In this document: positions 44,869 through 56,760 of the stretch, in pieces
Numbering within the stretch: the stretch's first letter is position 1
How the letters are laid out: the number at the start of each line of letters is the position of its first letter
DNA from: Sternotherus odoratus
Lineage: Eukaryota; Chordata; Testudines; Kinosternidae
Direction of reading: 5' to 3'
Assembly: GCA_032164245.1 (NCBI GenBank)
Contig: JAVMKO010000209.1
Span: 124,001-188,000, forward strand
DNA length: 64,000 nucleotides
The notes under the pieces: generated by a model
What the model was told of the DNA's origin: nothing
Database searches by the model: none
What the model saw: only the letters and a program-made list of their open reading frames with translations
Made by a program: the position numbers and the translations under genes

Positions 44869-46351
44869 CTGGGCAGAGAGAGAAAGATATGGAAATTAAG
44901 TGACATGGCCCCAATTCATCATCACCCTGTCCCGGAGCCCTGTCCCCATGGCCCAGCCCAGCGTTTTCCTCCCCCAGCCCCACTGACTGCCCCTGAGAGT
45001 GCCGTCCCCAAGTCTCACAATTTTAGTTCCAGTCTCATGGCATTTGATGTTCTAGGTAAAGCCCCAGGTCAGAGAGTCGTGGAAGTTAGTGAGAAACTCG
45101 ACTTTCATTACAAAAAAAAGAGTAAAATTATAATCCTTGTGTTTGGGGAGAAAAGCCTGAAAATGTGACTTGATACACCTCCTCCAAGATCAAATCTCCC
45201 AGGGAAATACAAAGACCCCACACTTGTGAGGGGTTGGGAATCCCATGAGTTTTAAACCGATCTCGGCCTTGTTGGGGTGACTCGAGTGCTGTGAGAGGTC
45301 AGGGCTGGGGACGCCGTGTGAGGAAAGGTCGGCAGGGCAGAGCTGTGTCCAGAGCTCTATTTTCAGAGTTGTTAGGTCCTGATTCAGGAAACCACATACA
45401 CACGGGCAAAGTCATCAGGGCCCTTCCTGACTAGGGGATGCCTTCCTGACCTGGAGCCAATTAGGAATGTACTAGAACCAATTAAGGCAGGTAGGCTAAT
45501 TAGGGCACCTGGTTAAAAAGAAAGACCTTCCTTCCGTTGGGGAAAGGCACATAAGGAGCTGGGAGTGGGAGGACGTCCTGCTGGAGGACTGAGGAATACA
45601 AACGCCACCAGGAGGAAGGTTCTGCAGTGAGGACAAAAAGGGTGCTGGGGGGAGGTCATGAGGAAGTGGCCCAGAGAGTTGTAGATGTCAGGCAGCTGTT
45701 ACAGGAGATACTCTAGACAGCTGCAGTCCACAGGCCCTGGGCTAGAACCCGGAGTAGAGGGCAGACCCAGGTTCCCCCCATTCCCACAATTCCCTGTTTG
45801 ACACAAGAGGACTTGACCTGGATTGTGAGTCATATCAGAAGGGAAGGTCTCTGGCCTGTTCCTTACCCACTAGGTGGAACAACAGAGACTGGGGGGATTA
45901 TTCTCCTCCCATTCCCTGAGGCTGGCCAGTGATGAGGCTGAGTGAATGACAGATTTGAGCCAGTGGTAAAAGTGGCCAAACTGAGGGCTGCTGTGAACCT
46001 CGGAGGTGAGCAAATCTGCCAAGAAGTGCAGGACCTACTAAGGCAGAGGAGGAACTTTGTCACAATACCTAATAAATAATGTACAGCGCCTAGCACAATG
46101 GGGCTCTGATCCCTGACTGGGGCTCCAGGGTGCTACTGAAGTAGAAATCATTAATCACAATTATAATCCCTTTCATCATCTCTTTGAGCTTTCTCTTCAG
46201 CCAGCCTCCCAGTAATGATCGATTTCACTGTGTCCTTGATCATCTCTATCCCCCATCCCAGACACACTGGGGACAGGGAATCTATGGGGTTCTCTCTGCC
46301 ATGTCTGTCTGTACATTTGCTAACATGGCTTGGCCTCACTGTCATACCCAC
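44869..46351. other. Intron-like stretch with LTR-like repeat
   Basis: About 45360-46140 resembles a turtle LTR or gypsy-type repeat ('ggagccaattaggaatg', 'ggtggaacaacagagactgg') and ends with 'cctagcacaatggggctctg' text typical of an old interspersed repeat. Boundaries not readable. Confidence 0.4.
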
Positions 46352-46435
46352 CTTTCTTTCCCAGCAGATAAAGCACCACAGCCAGAACCAGGACAACAGG
46401 GATTGTAATTCCAAACACAAGCGTCAGATCCGGCC
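46352..46435 (-). CDS. Receptor D exon 4 candidate: transmembrane exon
   Basis: Acceptor 'tctttcctag', donor GTGGGT, 84 bp in phase 1 at both ends, encoding an about 21-residue hydrophobic helix then GKK. Transmembrane exons of Ig receptors typically have this phase. It is the only hydrophobic, spliceable exon on this strand downstream of the D Ig exon that I could find. Confidence 0.6.
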
Positions 46436-48921
46436 CTAGGAAAGAACCTCACTGTGAATGGCCTCTCCAAGCAGCCACTGGCGAGTCCCCACTGGATGGA
46501 GCTGGCTGAGTCCCATGGTAAGTGATTCCTAATGTCTCCATGAACGTACCCAGGGAGCTCACCCCATGGTTATCCGCAGGGCGACATTATTGGCTGTTCT
46601 TTGTAAGTAAAGTTTTCCACAAATTATTTTGACCCAACATTTTTTAATCATCCAAACACAGTTTAATTGAATCAAATGTTTTTCCCCAAATGTGCACATG
46701 CAATGATCTTCTTAGTCATTCCACAAAAATAATTTTGAAATGAAAGACATTGACAGTGTTATTTCATTTTGGTTTTCCAAATCCAGAAATGGAAGGAGAA
46801 TGTCCCATTGAAAGGAAACAAAGCATAACTTTCTATGTTTCCAACTAACATTTTGTCTCCTTTTTGTTCTGAAAACCCCCAAACAAAGGAAAATGTCTAA
46901 TCAAAATTAGATAAAAGGAATTTTTTTGTTGAATTTCACGTGTATTTTTTTCATTAAAACATTGACATTTCCATCACAAGTTTCGAATGAAATAGTTTTG
47001 TTCACAATTCTTTGTGAAAATAATCCTGGATTTTCTCCCAGCTCTAAGTGTGAGCTTCTCAAAGCAGAAAACATCCCTGTGGGAGCTACCCTGGTTCAGG
47101 GAAGCATCGGGATTCAGAACAGCACCCAGGCACACATTTTACTTCAAATAACCACTTTAGTTCCATCAATGGGACCTTAGTAGGTGCTTAAAGATAAGCA
47201 CATACATAAAGGTGGTGTCCTGGGTAGGGTTGGACTTGAGCATATATTCAGAGGTGTCCTGGGTTGAGCCAGATTTCTGTAGGGTGTGTGGAGCTGAGCT
47301 GGTCAACAAATCTCCAATGGAACAGTTTTCTATCAGAAAATGCTGATACTGGTGGTTTAGAATCTTGATGGCTGCCATTGACTAGGACAATTGGTTGTAA
47401 ATGGCTCTGTTTACTTGCAAGCCTTCCCCTGAGTCAAGCCAGGAAGAAGGAAGGCTGGAGTCTCACAGGACATGTGACCAGGTTATATGATACTGGAATT
47501 CATTTTAAACCTGTTGCTTTTCCATTTAGAAGGATGGGTGGGGACAAAAGATTCCTGCCTTGTGCCAAAGCTATAAAAGGGGGTGGAACAGAACAAAAGG
47601 GGCTGCAAGTCATGAGAAATCCCCTTGTTACTACTGCAGCTGGAATGAACAAGGACTGTACTGGGGAAACATTGGTCCCAGACTAGGAAAAAGTCTAGTT
47701 CGTGGAAGAAGCTTTTTGGAACATCCCTGAGGATGAGGTCTACCGGTAATAAGTTTCTTAATGTATTAGGCATAGATTTGTGTGTTTTGTTTTATGTTTG
47801 CATGATAACTTATTTTGTTCTGTCTGGTATTATTTGAAACCATGTAAATCCTATTTTTTATTCTTAATACAATCATTTTTGTTTATTATTAAACCCAGAG
47901 TAAGTGATTAATTCCTGGGGGAGCAAACAGCTGTGCATAACTCAGTGTTATAGAGGGTGGACAATTGATGAGTTTGCCCTGTATAAGCTTTATACAGAGT
48001 AAAACAGATTTATTTGGGGTTTGGATCCCATCGGGAACTGAGTGTCTGGTTGCTGGAGACAGGTAACCTGCTGAGTGGTTTTCAGTTAAAATCTGGCTCT
48101 GTGTTGAAGCCAACTAGGATGTCTGGCTCAACAAGGCAGAGTTTTGGAGTCTTAAGCCAGCAGGGAAAATGGACTCAGAAGTAATCTCAGCACATCAGGT
48201 GAGAGTCCCAAGGGGGTCTCTGTGACTGAACCTGTCACACTGTCTCTCTCTCTCGTTCTCATACACTGTGATGGAGTAGGAATACTGCATGTGTGCCTCA
48301 GTTTCCCCTATGCATTTCTTGTTGCAAAGCAGAGAGAGAGCATAAACTGTCTTGGGGCCTGCCCTTCTCCCTATCTGAAAGGTGTTGGCTGGAAGTGTTG
48401 AATAACAAAGAGGCCGGCTGAACCTGTTGGAGGGAGGTCAGGTGACCTGACCTGGCTGAGCCAGGGGGGAGGAGGGGCTGGAGAGAGTGAGTTTCAGCTT
48501 GGGAGTCTGAAGCTGGCGGACCAAAAGGGAGGCAGGCCCAGACAGGGTTTGGCCTCCCTCTGGGCCCCCAAATGGATCCAGCTGAGGGGTCACACTCGCT
48601 GTATGGTCTGCGTTAGACCACGTACAGGTCATTGAATAAACCTCTGTTTTACTGGCTGGCTGAGAGTCACGTCTGACTGTGGAGTGGGATGCAGAATCCA
48701 TGGGCTCCCCCAGGACCCCGGGGGGGGGGCTCGCTGGGGGGAGCGCACGGAGGAGCAGAAGGTGCTGAATGCTCTGAGGTCAGACTCAGGAAGGTGTAAG
48801 CGGGAACCTCGAAAGCTCCAGCCTTGGAGACAGGCTGCGTACAGAGAGAGGACACTTTCCCTCAAAATCCTAACTAGCTTCATAGGGAGCAAGTTCCAGA
48901 CCATCGCCCGGGCATTCTGTA

Positions 48922-48952
<31 letters not shown>

Positions 48953-51900
48953 CACCCACCCCTCACTCACGGGTCAAGCTGAGGTGCTTAGCAGGACTGG
49001 GCTTGGATTTGTTCACCCATGTGTCGCTGTCCTTGATCTCGTAGACACAGGCATAATTCCCGGAGCTGCCACTGGACACCGTATGGTTAAAGCCATAGGT
49101 GAACTTGTCCTCCAAAGCCGTCTGGGATGAAATCTTCTCCCCGTCCTTACAGAAGATGATGCGAGTGACCGGGGTCTTGGAGATCACAGAGCACTGGAAC
49201 TGCACAGAATCCCCCTGTTGGGCGGACATCTGGCTCAGGTAGAGGGTGGGGGTAGGGAGATCACCTGGGAAGGGGAAGGGGTCAGAGCTATCAGTTGGGC
49301 TGTCATTGGCTTGTGTTTCCGGGGGAGCATTTTGTCAAAGGAAGTTGGTTGCTATGGAAACAGCTCACAGTTTCTAATGGTCTGTAATTAAAACCCTGCA
49401 GCTGACCATGTCAGCTAATTTGGACTTGCGGGGTTTGGGCTCAGGGCTGTGTACATGGCATAGGCCAGCATCAAATTGCAGAGTAGGAGAATCTCTGCCT
49501 GCTGTAGGGATGTGGGATATGTGCACCGTCACTGAAGCAGGCTCTTATTTCAGCACAGCTGGGTAATGTGGGGATAATGTCAGATCTGACACTTGAGGCC
49601 AGTCGCTGCCCCAGGGAGCTCACTAATGGCCAAGGAGCTGTGTCCAGTTCCTAAACGCTCTGGTGTCTGCTCCACCATCCTCCTTGTCCTTGTACCCCTC
49701 CTGCTGTCCCCAGTCCCCAGCTGGCACAAGGGCAGTTCCAAACCCAGGCTAAGGAAAGGTCCTGGAGCAGCAGCAGGGAGCAGATCCCCCTTTCACCAGG
49801 GCCATGGGACCCAGTTCTGAACGCGCAGGAGAATTGCTGATGCTGCTGGGAAGGTCAATCTCTGCCTGTCACCTTCCCCACTCCACCTCTGCCCCTGCTG
49901 CTCAGCAAAGAAATGTGGCCATGACTGAATAGCTGAGTCCCAGCTTGGCCAGCCCTGCTGGACTGGACTCAGGGTCGCTGGGCGTGGCTCCCTGTTCTGG
50001 GTCATACGCCCGATCAGCCTGGGTGAGCTGATTGTCTCTTCCTTCCGTGAAACCCCCCCGCCCAGTTGGGGTTGACTGTTGATGGTGCCGCTGACATTTC
50101 ATCCATGTGAAAAATCCTGTGGCCACGAGGGGCGGGGAGCCGGTGCTGTGGAAAGGTGAATCCCTTGGGGTGAGAGCTGTGGTGTTCTCTGCTTTCCAGG
50201 GCCAGTGCCCACGGCAGGGGATGGGCCATGGATGTGTCTCTGTCACCCGCATGTCACACCAACCCCGGGTTGCAGGGCAGGGTGGGGTCAGCCAGGAGAC
50301 TGTGTGTCCCTCTTAGATCCAACACAGCCCTGTGCACCCAACACCACTGCCACCACGCTGAACAGGGATTGGTCCAAGGGATGGTGACTGGATACTGTGG
50401 AGGGGGAGGGGTAAATGCCATGGGCAGATTGGGGACAGCCAGCCAGACCGACTCACCATCCTGAGCTGAGCAGATCTCCTGGCTGCTGGGACTCAGCGCT
50501 GGGAACAGAAAGGAGACGTGTGTTCAGTGCCGGGCTAGAATCTCCTCCGCTGTGAGACACCCTGAATGGCTCTGGGGTCTCTGTCCCCCCACCCCCCATA
50601 TGAACACAGGCCCCTGTTCCAGCCCCATCTGTCCCACCTGCTTCACAAGGCTGTGCCAGGCACTGTGCAGAGCCCTGATCCTCCCAGGTCCCCTCTGGGC
50701 TGATGACGCCCCTGGTGGTGGCCTGGGGGATTCCCATGTTATCAGAATGAACATGTCTGCTAACAGCTGTTCCGCACCTACATCCACCCCAACCTCATTA
50801 ACTGAGCTCAGCCCCTCCCTTCACCAGCAGAGCCTGCAGCAGGGAACGTGCTACAGACAGAGGGACAGGGCTGAGGTGTCATAAGGACATTCAGTGCTGG
50901 CGACAGAAATTTGGGGACCCCCTACTCTGATCGTTTGGGCCCCCCCAGCCCAGCTGGCACTTCCCCCCCCCCCAGCTGACAGCGGCTGGTGGCAGCGCGA
51001 GCCCAGGAGCGGCGCGAGCGGACCTTGCTCCTCCCCCCCCCCCCCCGGCACACTTTCTCCCCCGGACTGCGCCGCTGCCGCCGGCCGGGCTCACTGCTCC
51101 TGCCGGGGACGCGTGCTTGTCTGCTCCGGAGGAGAGCCGTGCCGCCTCCCCGCCCCTTCCCCGCTCTCCAGGCCCGGCGACAAGGGGGGATGACTACGGG
51201 TACTGCTGTGTACCGGGGACCCCCTAAAGTCCGGGGCCCGGTACAGCTCTACCCGTAGTACCCCCCTGTCGCCGGCCCTGAGGACATTTGAGACACAGGC
51301 CGAAAGCAGAGCCCTGATCCCAAGCCCCATCCTCCCACCCCGTGTGACCTGGACCCAGTCCTATAATGAGTCTGACCCTGACCTGCAGACCCAGAAACCC
51401 TGAATTCTGTGGGAATCCAGAACCGGAACCCAGCCTGAACCCCTGTTCAGTGCCTCTGGCCCATTGGTAACAGGGAGCCCCCACCCTCCAATGGTAATGG
51501 CCCTGCATGCTCTCTCTGCCTCCATGAGCTCCCTCCCCTGAGCCCAGCCCATCCTGAATCCATGTGCCTGGCGTGGGGAGCTGGGCCTAGTGACACACCA
51601 GGGGTTTGAATACAGCCAAACTCCAGGTCACAGCTCCTAACAAGGAACCTGCAGCCTGGGGCCTGGCCCGGGACAGCAGGGACCCAGGGGAAGGATTTAA
51701 GGGGCCCAGGGAACAAGTAACTTGACATGAGCTCCCAGGGGGCCGGGGGGGCAGCAGGGCTGATGCTCCCCTGGGCTGTGTAATGAGGGGAGCAGGAACA
51801 GGGAGGTGATTTCCCCTGGCGTGTGGCCTTGGTGAGGCCAGTACTGGAACCTGTGTCTGGTTCTGGGGGCCCCAGTCTAAAAGGCTGTTTGGAAAAGTGT

Positions 51901-52613
51901 AGCAGGTGCAGGGCAGAGGCAGAAAACCCTGCGAGGGCTGGAGAAGAGGCGTCACAGGAGAGGCCGGGGGAGCCCCGTGTGTGGAGCTGGTCAGACAGCT
52001 GGGCTGGTCATGGTGTCCAAGCTCCTTCCCGGGGTGAAACCCCAGGTGCTGCCGGGCTCCTCAGTGCAGCAGAGACAGGCAGAGCCAGACCCAAGGGCTG
52101 GACACTGAGTCTGGGCAAACTCCAGTGAGAGGAGGCAGCAGTTTCTCCCCGTGTGGGGATTAACCCCCAGGGCCAGCTCCCCAGGGAAATGGGGGAGTCA
52201 CAGCCCGGCCAGGAGTCCTTTCTGGGGGATGCTTTAATCAAACACAAGTGACTGGGCTCAGTGCAGGGAGCTGGGGGAAGTTTTCTGCTCTGGGCTATCA
52301 GGGGATCAGACTGGATGGGTGAATGGTCCCTCCTGGCCTTAAACTCTGTGAAGCTGTGACTGTAACCCCAGCCTGAGACAACAGCTACCCCCAACCCATC
52401 CCCCGCACCGAGCTCTGGCCCTGTTCTGGTTTTGGACGGTCCCACCACGCCTTTTAACATTGCAACAGTGCAACCCTCTCTGACGGTAATGGGGATTTGC
52501 TGACTCCCTGGGTCAAGAGCTGCTCTCGGTTCTGTTTCCTCCCAATCCCCTATGAGATGGCACCGGGGTCCCAGATACTCACCGTGTAGCAAGAGGCACA
52601 GAGACAGGATCAT
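46352..52613 (-). CDS. Receptor D: single-Ig-domain receptor with uncharged membrane segment (inhibitory-type candidate)
   Basis: Exons on the minus strand: 52613-52583 (MILSLCLLLH), 50498-50457 (42-bp mini-exon, LSPSSQEICSAQD), 49264-48971 (Ig, 294 bp, open), and 46435-46352 (84 bp, membrane). All are phase 1 with GT/AG borders. The Ig exon has VQFQCSV, RIIFCKDGE, GNYACVYE, and two sequons (NHT, NKS). No stem exon was found: Ig joins the membrane exon through an RPDLT-type linker. The helix (VFGITIPVVLVLAVVLYLLG) has no charged residue and is followed by GKK, unlike the Arg-bearing helix of A and B. That pattern is expected of inhibitory or neutral receptors whose signalling lies in a longer tail. 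Two candidate tail exons are listed separately. The first three exons are firm. The membrane exon assignment is inference from phase and strand. Confidence 0.72.
46436..47189. repeat. A/T-rich foldback repeat in D intron
   Basis: 46560-47060 carries 'aaaatttt'- and 'ttttcattaaaac'-type blocks of both polarities, the same family as at 8008-8640. No exon. Confidence 0.5.
47190..48239 (+). mobile_element. Solo LTR-like element, L2a relative
   Basis: It contains 'gctataaaagggggtgg' (TATA-type promoter near 47571), 'caatcattt...gtttattattaaac', and ends CCTGTCACA like the 31.1-kb LTR. The 5' limit is uncertain and no target duplication was read. Confidence 0.55.
48267..48924 (+). mobile_element. 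Solo LTR, family L1a, copy 3
   Basis: Begins TGTGATGGAGTAGG and ends TCTGTAACA, 658 bp, with AATAAA near 48635. Flanks TACAC (left) and TACAT (right) match at four of five bases. It lies in the intron of receptor D in the opposite orientation, with its right end 46 bp from the Ig exon. Confidence 0.82.
48925..48956. repeat. (CA)n microsatellite
   Basis: A run of alternating C and A between the solo LTR and the D Ig exon donor. Confidence 0.95.
48971..49264 (-). CDS. Receptor D exon 3: Ig-like domain
   Basis: 294 bp, uninterrupted. LYLSQMSAQQGDSVQFQC starts the domain, and YACVYEIKDSDTWV surrounds the second cysteine, where A has SCGYE. The donor GTGAGT differs from the GTAAGG of A, B and C. 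A solo LTR and a CA repeat begin only about 15-46 bp into the following intron. Confidence 0.9.
49265..50456. other. Intron 2 of receptor D
   Basis: About 1.2 kb, twice the length of intron 2 in A. The part near the Ig exon aligns with 14389-14560 of A. No other exon or repeat recognised. Confidence 0.55.
50457..50498 (-). CDS. Receptor D exon 2: 42-bp mini-exon
   Basis: Acceptor 'tctgttcccag', donor GTGAGT, one codon longer than in A and B (ends SAQD). Phase 1 to 1. Confidence 0.85.
50499..52582. other. Intron 1 of receptor D
   Basis: Longer than intron 1 of A (about 0.5 kb) because of inserted material: a CpG-rich segment with a foldback (50930-51285) and a CR1 3' tail (about 52150-52370, plus orientation, 'cagactggatgggtgaatgg'). 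The 209-codon minus frame at 52008-52637 is a chance read-through of exon 1 into the intron. Confidence 0.6.
51169..51281. repeat. CpG-rich long foldback
   Basis: The left half ('ccggcgaca', 'gactacgggta', 'gtaccgggg') pairs with the right half ('ccggggcccggtac', 'tacccgtagt', 'tgtcgccgg') to form an almost continuous hairpin of about 50 bp per arm with a small loop near 51222. It sits in a GC-rich block (50940-51280). Possibly a MITE-like or repeat-derived unit. Confidence 0.75.
52583..52613 (-). CDS. Receptor D exon 1: signal peptide start
   Basis: 31 bp, MILSLCLLLH, GTGAGT donor. Residues match A and B almost completely, which fixes the start codon. Confidence 0.87.
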
Positions 52614-53513
52614 TGGGGCAGTTGGGGGGAACGACAAGGGACTGAAATGGCCCAGTGGTTTCAGCTCCAGATGGGGTTGGATGGGGACAATCTGCAGTTG
52701 CTCCCTGCTCCCACCTGCCTCCTCTGCCCATCAGGGCTCAGGGTAGAGGGACCCTCTCCCTGCTCAGAGTGTTGTGAACCCAGACGCTGTCGCTGCTCTG
52801 AGTCCCCGTCAGGGCCGCACGGCTGAGGCAGCAGGGACACCGCAGCCCCTCTCTGCTCTGCCCCTTCATGTCTGAGCATCACCGCTCCCCATTTCCTGTT
52901 CTATGAATCACCCCTGCTGGCCACAGCCTCTTTGTTTTGCACTGGAAGCCTGAGAATCAAACATGCGAGATATGTGTTGATAAAAACCCCTCTCCTGATT
53001 TAGTAACGGGTCTCAGCCAAACCCACCCTGTTAAACACAGGCCTGGCCTGGATGGAGGTTTTAACATTAATCACACCGAGCTCATCCATAGATCACAAAG
53101 TGTTTTACACAGTAGGGAAACAGATGGGGAAACTGAGTCACAGGAAGTTGGGGACATCACTGGCCCAAGGTCACCCAGTAGGGCAGAGTCAGGAACAGGA
53201 GTCAAATCTGATTTCCAAGCCAGATCTGATTTCCCACTTGGCCACGCTGCCTCTCTTTACCTCAGGGGCTAGTGTGACAAAGGTATTTAGGTGCTGCAGC
53301 CAGATGCCTAGTGGGATTCCCTAGAGTTACTGGACAAGCTGGGCACCTGGCTCCTGTTGGCAGCCAATGAGAGTTAGGCGCATCACTCCCTTGGGCACTC
53401 TGTTAGTCGCATGAGGTCTGCATCGCTGGGCTCCTGAATCTGGCCCCACGTGATGAAGGACCCAGAGTAGCTGAGAAAGGGCAGCTCCTTTTCTGTGCAG
53501 AGTGAGGCCAGGA
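52614..53513 (-). promoter_or_regulatory. 5' flank of receptor D
   Basis: 52614-52900 is conserved with the A and B upstream regions ('cattcccc.tttcctgt' and 'tgctcagagtgttg'-like text). 52980-53260 is an old interspersed repeat tail with 'agatggggaaactgagtcac' and 'caaggtcacccagtag'. The first portion probably includes the promoter and 5' UTR. No start site can be assigned. Confidence 0.45.
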
Positions 53514-53518
53514 AGCCC

Positions 53519-54181
53519 TGTGATGGAGTAGGAATACTGTGTGTGTGCCTCAGTTTCTCCTATGCATTTCTTAAGTGTCTATGTGAAGGAAAAGGGGCTG
53601 ATAGTGTTGCAAAGCAGAGAGACAGTGGAAGCAAGCAGGCAACGCCCTGTCCCTTCCCCTCACCTCTCTACCTCTGAATCTGTTGGAGAGAGGTCAGCTG
53701 ACCTGCCTGGGGAAGGAAAGACACAGAGAAAGAAATGCAGAGGAGGGGCGGAGGAGGAAGTGGGAGTCTGGATCTGGCTAGAAAAGGGGAGAGAGCTCAG
53801 GCTGGCTGCTTCGTTCTCTGGCCTCCAAAATGGATGCAGCTGAGGGCTCACACTCACTCTATGGTCTGTGTTAGACCAGGTACAGGTCATCTAATAAACC
53901 TCTGTTTTACTGGCTCGCTGAGAGTCACGTCTGATTGTGCAGAATCCACGGGCTCCCTCAGAACCCCGCCCAGGTGGGCTCGCTGGGGGAAGCACACCGA
54001 GGGGCAGAAGGTGCTGAATGCTCCGAGGTCAGACCCAGGAAGGTGGAAGCAGGAACTGGGTGAAGCTCCTAGCCTTGGAGACAGGCTGTGTACGGAGAGG
54101 GGACGCTCCCCCCCTGCCCCTAGAGTCCTGACTGGCTTCCTAGGGGGCGGTTCCAGAGCATCGCCCGGGCACTCTGTGACA
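53519..54181 (+). mobile_element. Solo LTR, family L1a, copy 4 (5-bp TSD AGCCC)
   Basis: 663 bp beginning TGTGATGGAGTAGG and ending CTCTGTGACA, AATAAA near 53892. AGCCC flanks it at 53514-53518 and 54182-54186. The 292-codon frame running through it (53735-54613) is not a gene. Confidence 0.92.
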
Positions 54182-54186
54182 AGCCC

Positions 54187-56030
54187 CAAACCGCCTGCCC
54201 TTGTGTGTGAGCCGTGCCCTGCGCAGGCGCTGGGAGATCACTGCCAGGATAGTGGCTGTGGCCGAGTGTCATCTGAGGAGCTCTCAGCCGTCATCTCGGG
54301 GCCATACGCTGCTGATTCCAGGGAGGCAGCACCTTCCAGTCCCCAGGCATTACGGGAGCTGCGCTCCGTCGCCCTCTGCCGTTCCCTCGCAGGGGTGCTT
54401 GGAGCAGCCAGCTCCCTCCCCCCCCCCCCGCCCGGTATAGCCCTTCTTGGTGAGGGGGCTCTGAGCTCTAGGGCTGACAATGCTACATCAGAGCTGAGCC
54501 CCCAGCCCAGGGCTCCAGTGACTTGGGGTTATTCACCCAAAGCTCCCACCTCCCACAAACCCTCCCCATCACATCCCTCTCGCCTCCAATGCTGGGAACA
54601 GGCTGAGCCTTGAGGAGCCTGGGCCCAGCTGACTCCAGATAAATGCCAGTAAGAATAGAGGGGCCAATTTCTATCTGGGCTGGTGATTAACCCCTGGGAC
54701 AAACCACCAGGGCAGGGGGGATTCTCCATCACCTGATGGCATCAGAGCCAGGCTGGAGGCCTTCCTGGGAGAGGCTTTGGTCCCACATCAGCTATTGGCT
54801 CAATGCAGGGGGCTGGGGGGGTCTCTGGGCTGTCCAGGAGTCAGACTGGCTGAGGGAACATCCCTTCTGGCCCTGGAAGCCAACGCACAAGGGCTGTTTG
54901 TGTCCCAACGTGGGGAGAGCCTGGCTGGGATGGGCCTGAAAAACCAGAGCAAGTGTCAGAGACGCAGGCTGGGACACAGGCTAAGGGGGTTTGATTGATC
55001 TCACAGAGGTGTCACCCACCTGCTGGGCCTGGATCCTGAGCTGGATCCTGGCTCCCTCCCCGGGGCCCAACTTCCTGGGTGTCCAGGGCAGAATTAGACT
55101 GGTCTCTCTGTCCTGCAGGGGATATTTATGGAGCCAGACTCTGCCAGACTAGAGAGAGACTGACTGCTGCTCAGTGACTCTCTGCGCACACAGTCCAGCT
55201 GCTCCATGCAGCTGTGCAGGGGGGAACCACAGGACGAGCTGACAGCACCCTGAGCATATGCTGAGTCCCCTGTGCAGTGAGCTCTCCCCAGTCTGACCCA
55301 GGGCTAGCAGCCCAGCGGGGCGGGAGGAGGAGGCATTGTTACAGGCTGTGATGTGGTATTGAAGAATCTCTCACACTGTGATATTTCTGGCACAGCTGAT
55401 GTCTCTGTGGTTCATTCTCTCCGTCTCTGACGTTCTCCGGGGGAGCCTGACTCTGAGGCCCAAGAGCTGGGGGGCGGAGCAATGACAGAGCCGCCCTCAC
55501 AGAGTGCAGGAAAGTGTGCAAGGAAATGATACTTCCTACCTCACCAGCTCCCCGCACACAGGCAGCAGCTGGGGGCATTTCCCCAACTGCTGCTCTCCCT
55601 GTTTCATCTCCTGCCCTGGTCTAGTGAAAGAGGCAGTGGGGAACCAATCCCAGCTTATCAGAAATGGGGGCTGGGCCAAGCAGCAGTTGGGGAGCAGAAG
55701 CTGCTGCCCCAGGGGTGCCATGGGGGAAGGATAGGAGGGGAGATGGTCAGTGCTGTTGGGGAAGGGACCATAGACATACTCTCTCTTTAGTTGTGAAAAG
55801 ACGCTCAGACCCTAGAGTTAGTGGCTGGGGTTAGAACCTGGTCAACAATTGGCAAAGTGGAAAATCAGGTTTATCTAAAATCAGGATTTGCTGATGGCAG
55901 CTCGGATTGATCCTGTGGGAGAATTCCCAAGTGTGAGACAGTGGGGGACACAAAACGCTGCCACCAATTCCAGCTGAGACAGCTAGAAACCAGTAACCAA
56001 CATGTTGGAAAATCATTTTCCCTTCACTCC
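54187..56030. other. Distal 5' flank of unit D
   Basis: 54720-54890 is a CR1 3' tail. 55140-55400 matches the block at 19410-19640 (same orientation) and 22300-22560 or 34330-34560 (inverted), showing that D belongs to the same duplicated unit. The rest is unassigned. A poly-C run lies near 54421. Confidence 0.55.
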
Positions 56031-56206
56031 TGTGACAGAGTGGAAATATTGTATGGGTGCCTCAGTTTCCCCTCTGCATTTCTTCAGTATCTATGTGGAG
56101 GCATAAGGGCCAGTGTAAGTAAGTGGCTGACCTGTCTTGACAATTGAGGGCCTGGCCCTTCCCCCCTCTCAAGGTGTTGGCTGGAAGTGTTGAATAACAA
56201 AGAGGT
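56031..56206 (+). mobile_element. Truncated solo LTR, family L1a, copy 5
   Basis: Begins TGTGACAGAGTGG and follows the family ('gcctcagtttcccctctgc', 'gttgaataacaaagaggtc') for about 175 bp, then breaks off into unrelated sequence. Confidence 0.8.
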
Positions 56207-56695
56207 CAGGTCCCCTTACCCTTACCCAGGAAGTATCCCTGAGAGAACAGGTAGGGGTGAGGACACGCCCTTTGCTGCCTGGGGAAAGTGAAAATGTTTT
56301 TGGAGTCAGCAGCAGGAGGGGAGCTGCCTCTGTCCCCTCGCCCAGCAAGAAAAACCTGTCCTGCAGTTACTGAGCTGTGCCTGCCTCATCATTGCAGGCC
56401 CTCTGCCTGCCTGGGCCACAACACCAAGGAGGAGAGCCACAGTCCTGATGCACTGGGGACAGTGCTGGGGCCAGCTGCTAGCAGGGAAGGAAAATGATAG
56501 CAGGGACCAGGGAGACACGCAGCAGGGAGCCCCAGGAGTCAGAGGATCAAAATGTCCAATTTTTGCGCCTAAACCATTTCCAGGGGCTGAGGGTGATTGG
56601 AGTCATGCCTAGCTAGAGCCAAAGCAAATTAAATCCACTTTAATTCTGATTAAGAGCATCCACATAGAATACTAGATTTTTGACTAAAGAAGTGG

Positions 56696-56760
<65 letters not shown>

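Noticed and set aside
46151..46420. Minus-strand frame ending AEEKAQRDDERDYNCD, resembling the tail candidate at 42952-43001
   Set aside because: It is out of frame with the membrane exon and lacks a convincing acceptor. The shared AQRD residues may be coincidence.
52008..52637. 209-codon minus-strand open frame starting near D exon 1
   Set aside because: It is exon 1 read through its GTGAGT donor into the intron, including a CR1 tail.
53735..54613. 292-codon plus-strand open frame
   Set aside because: It runs through the solo LTR at 53519-54181 and into poly-C sequence. No domain, and not open in the other copies of the LTR.
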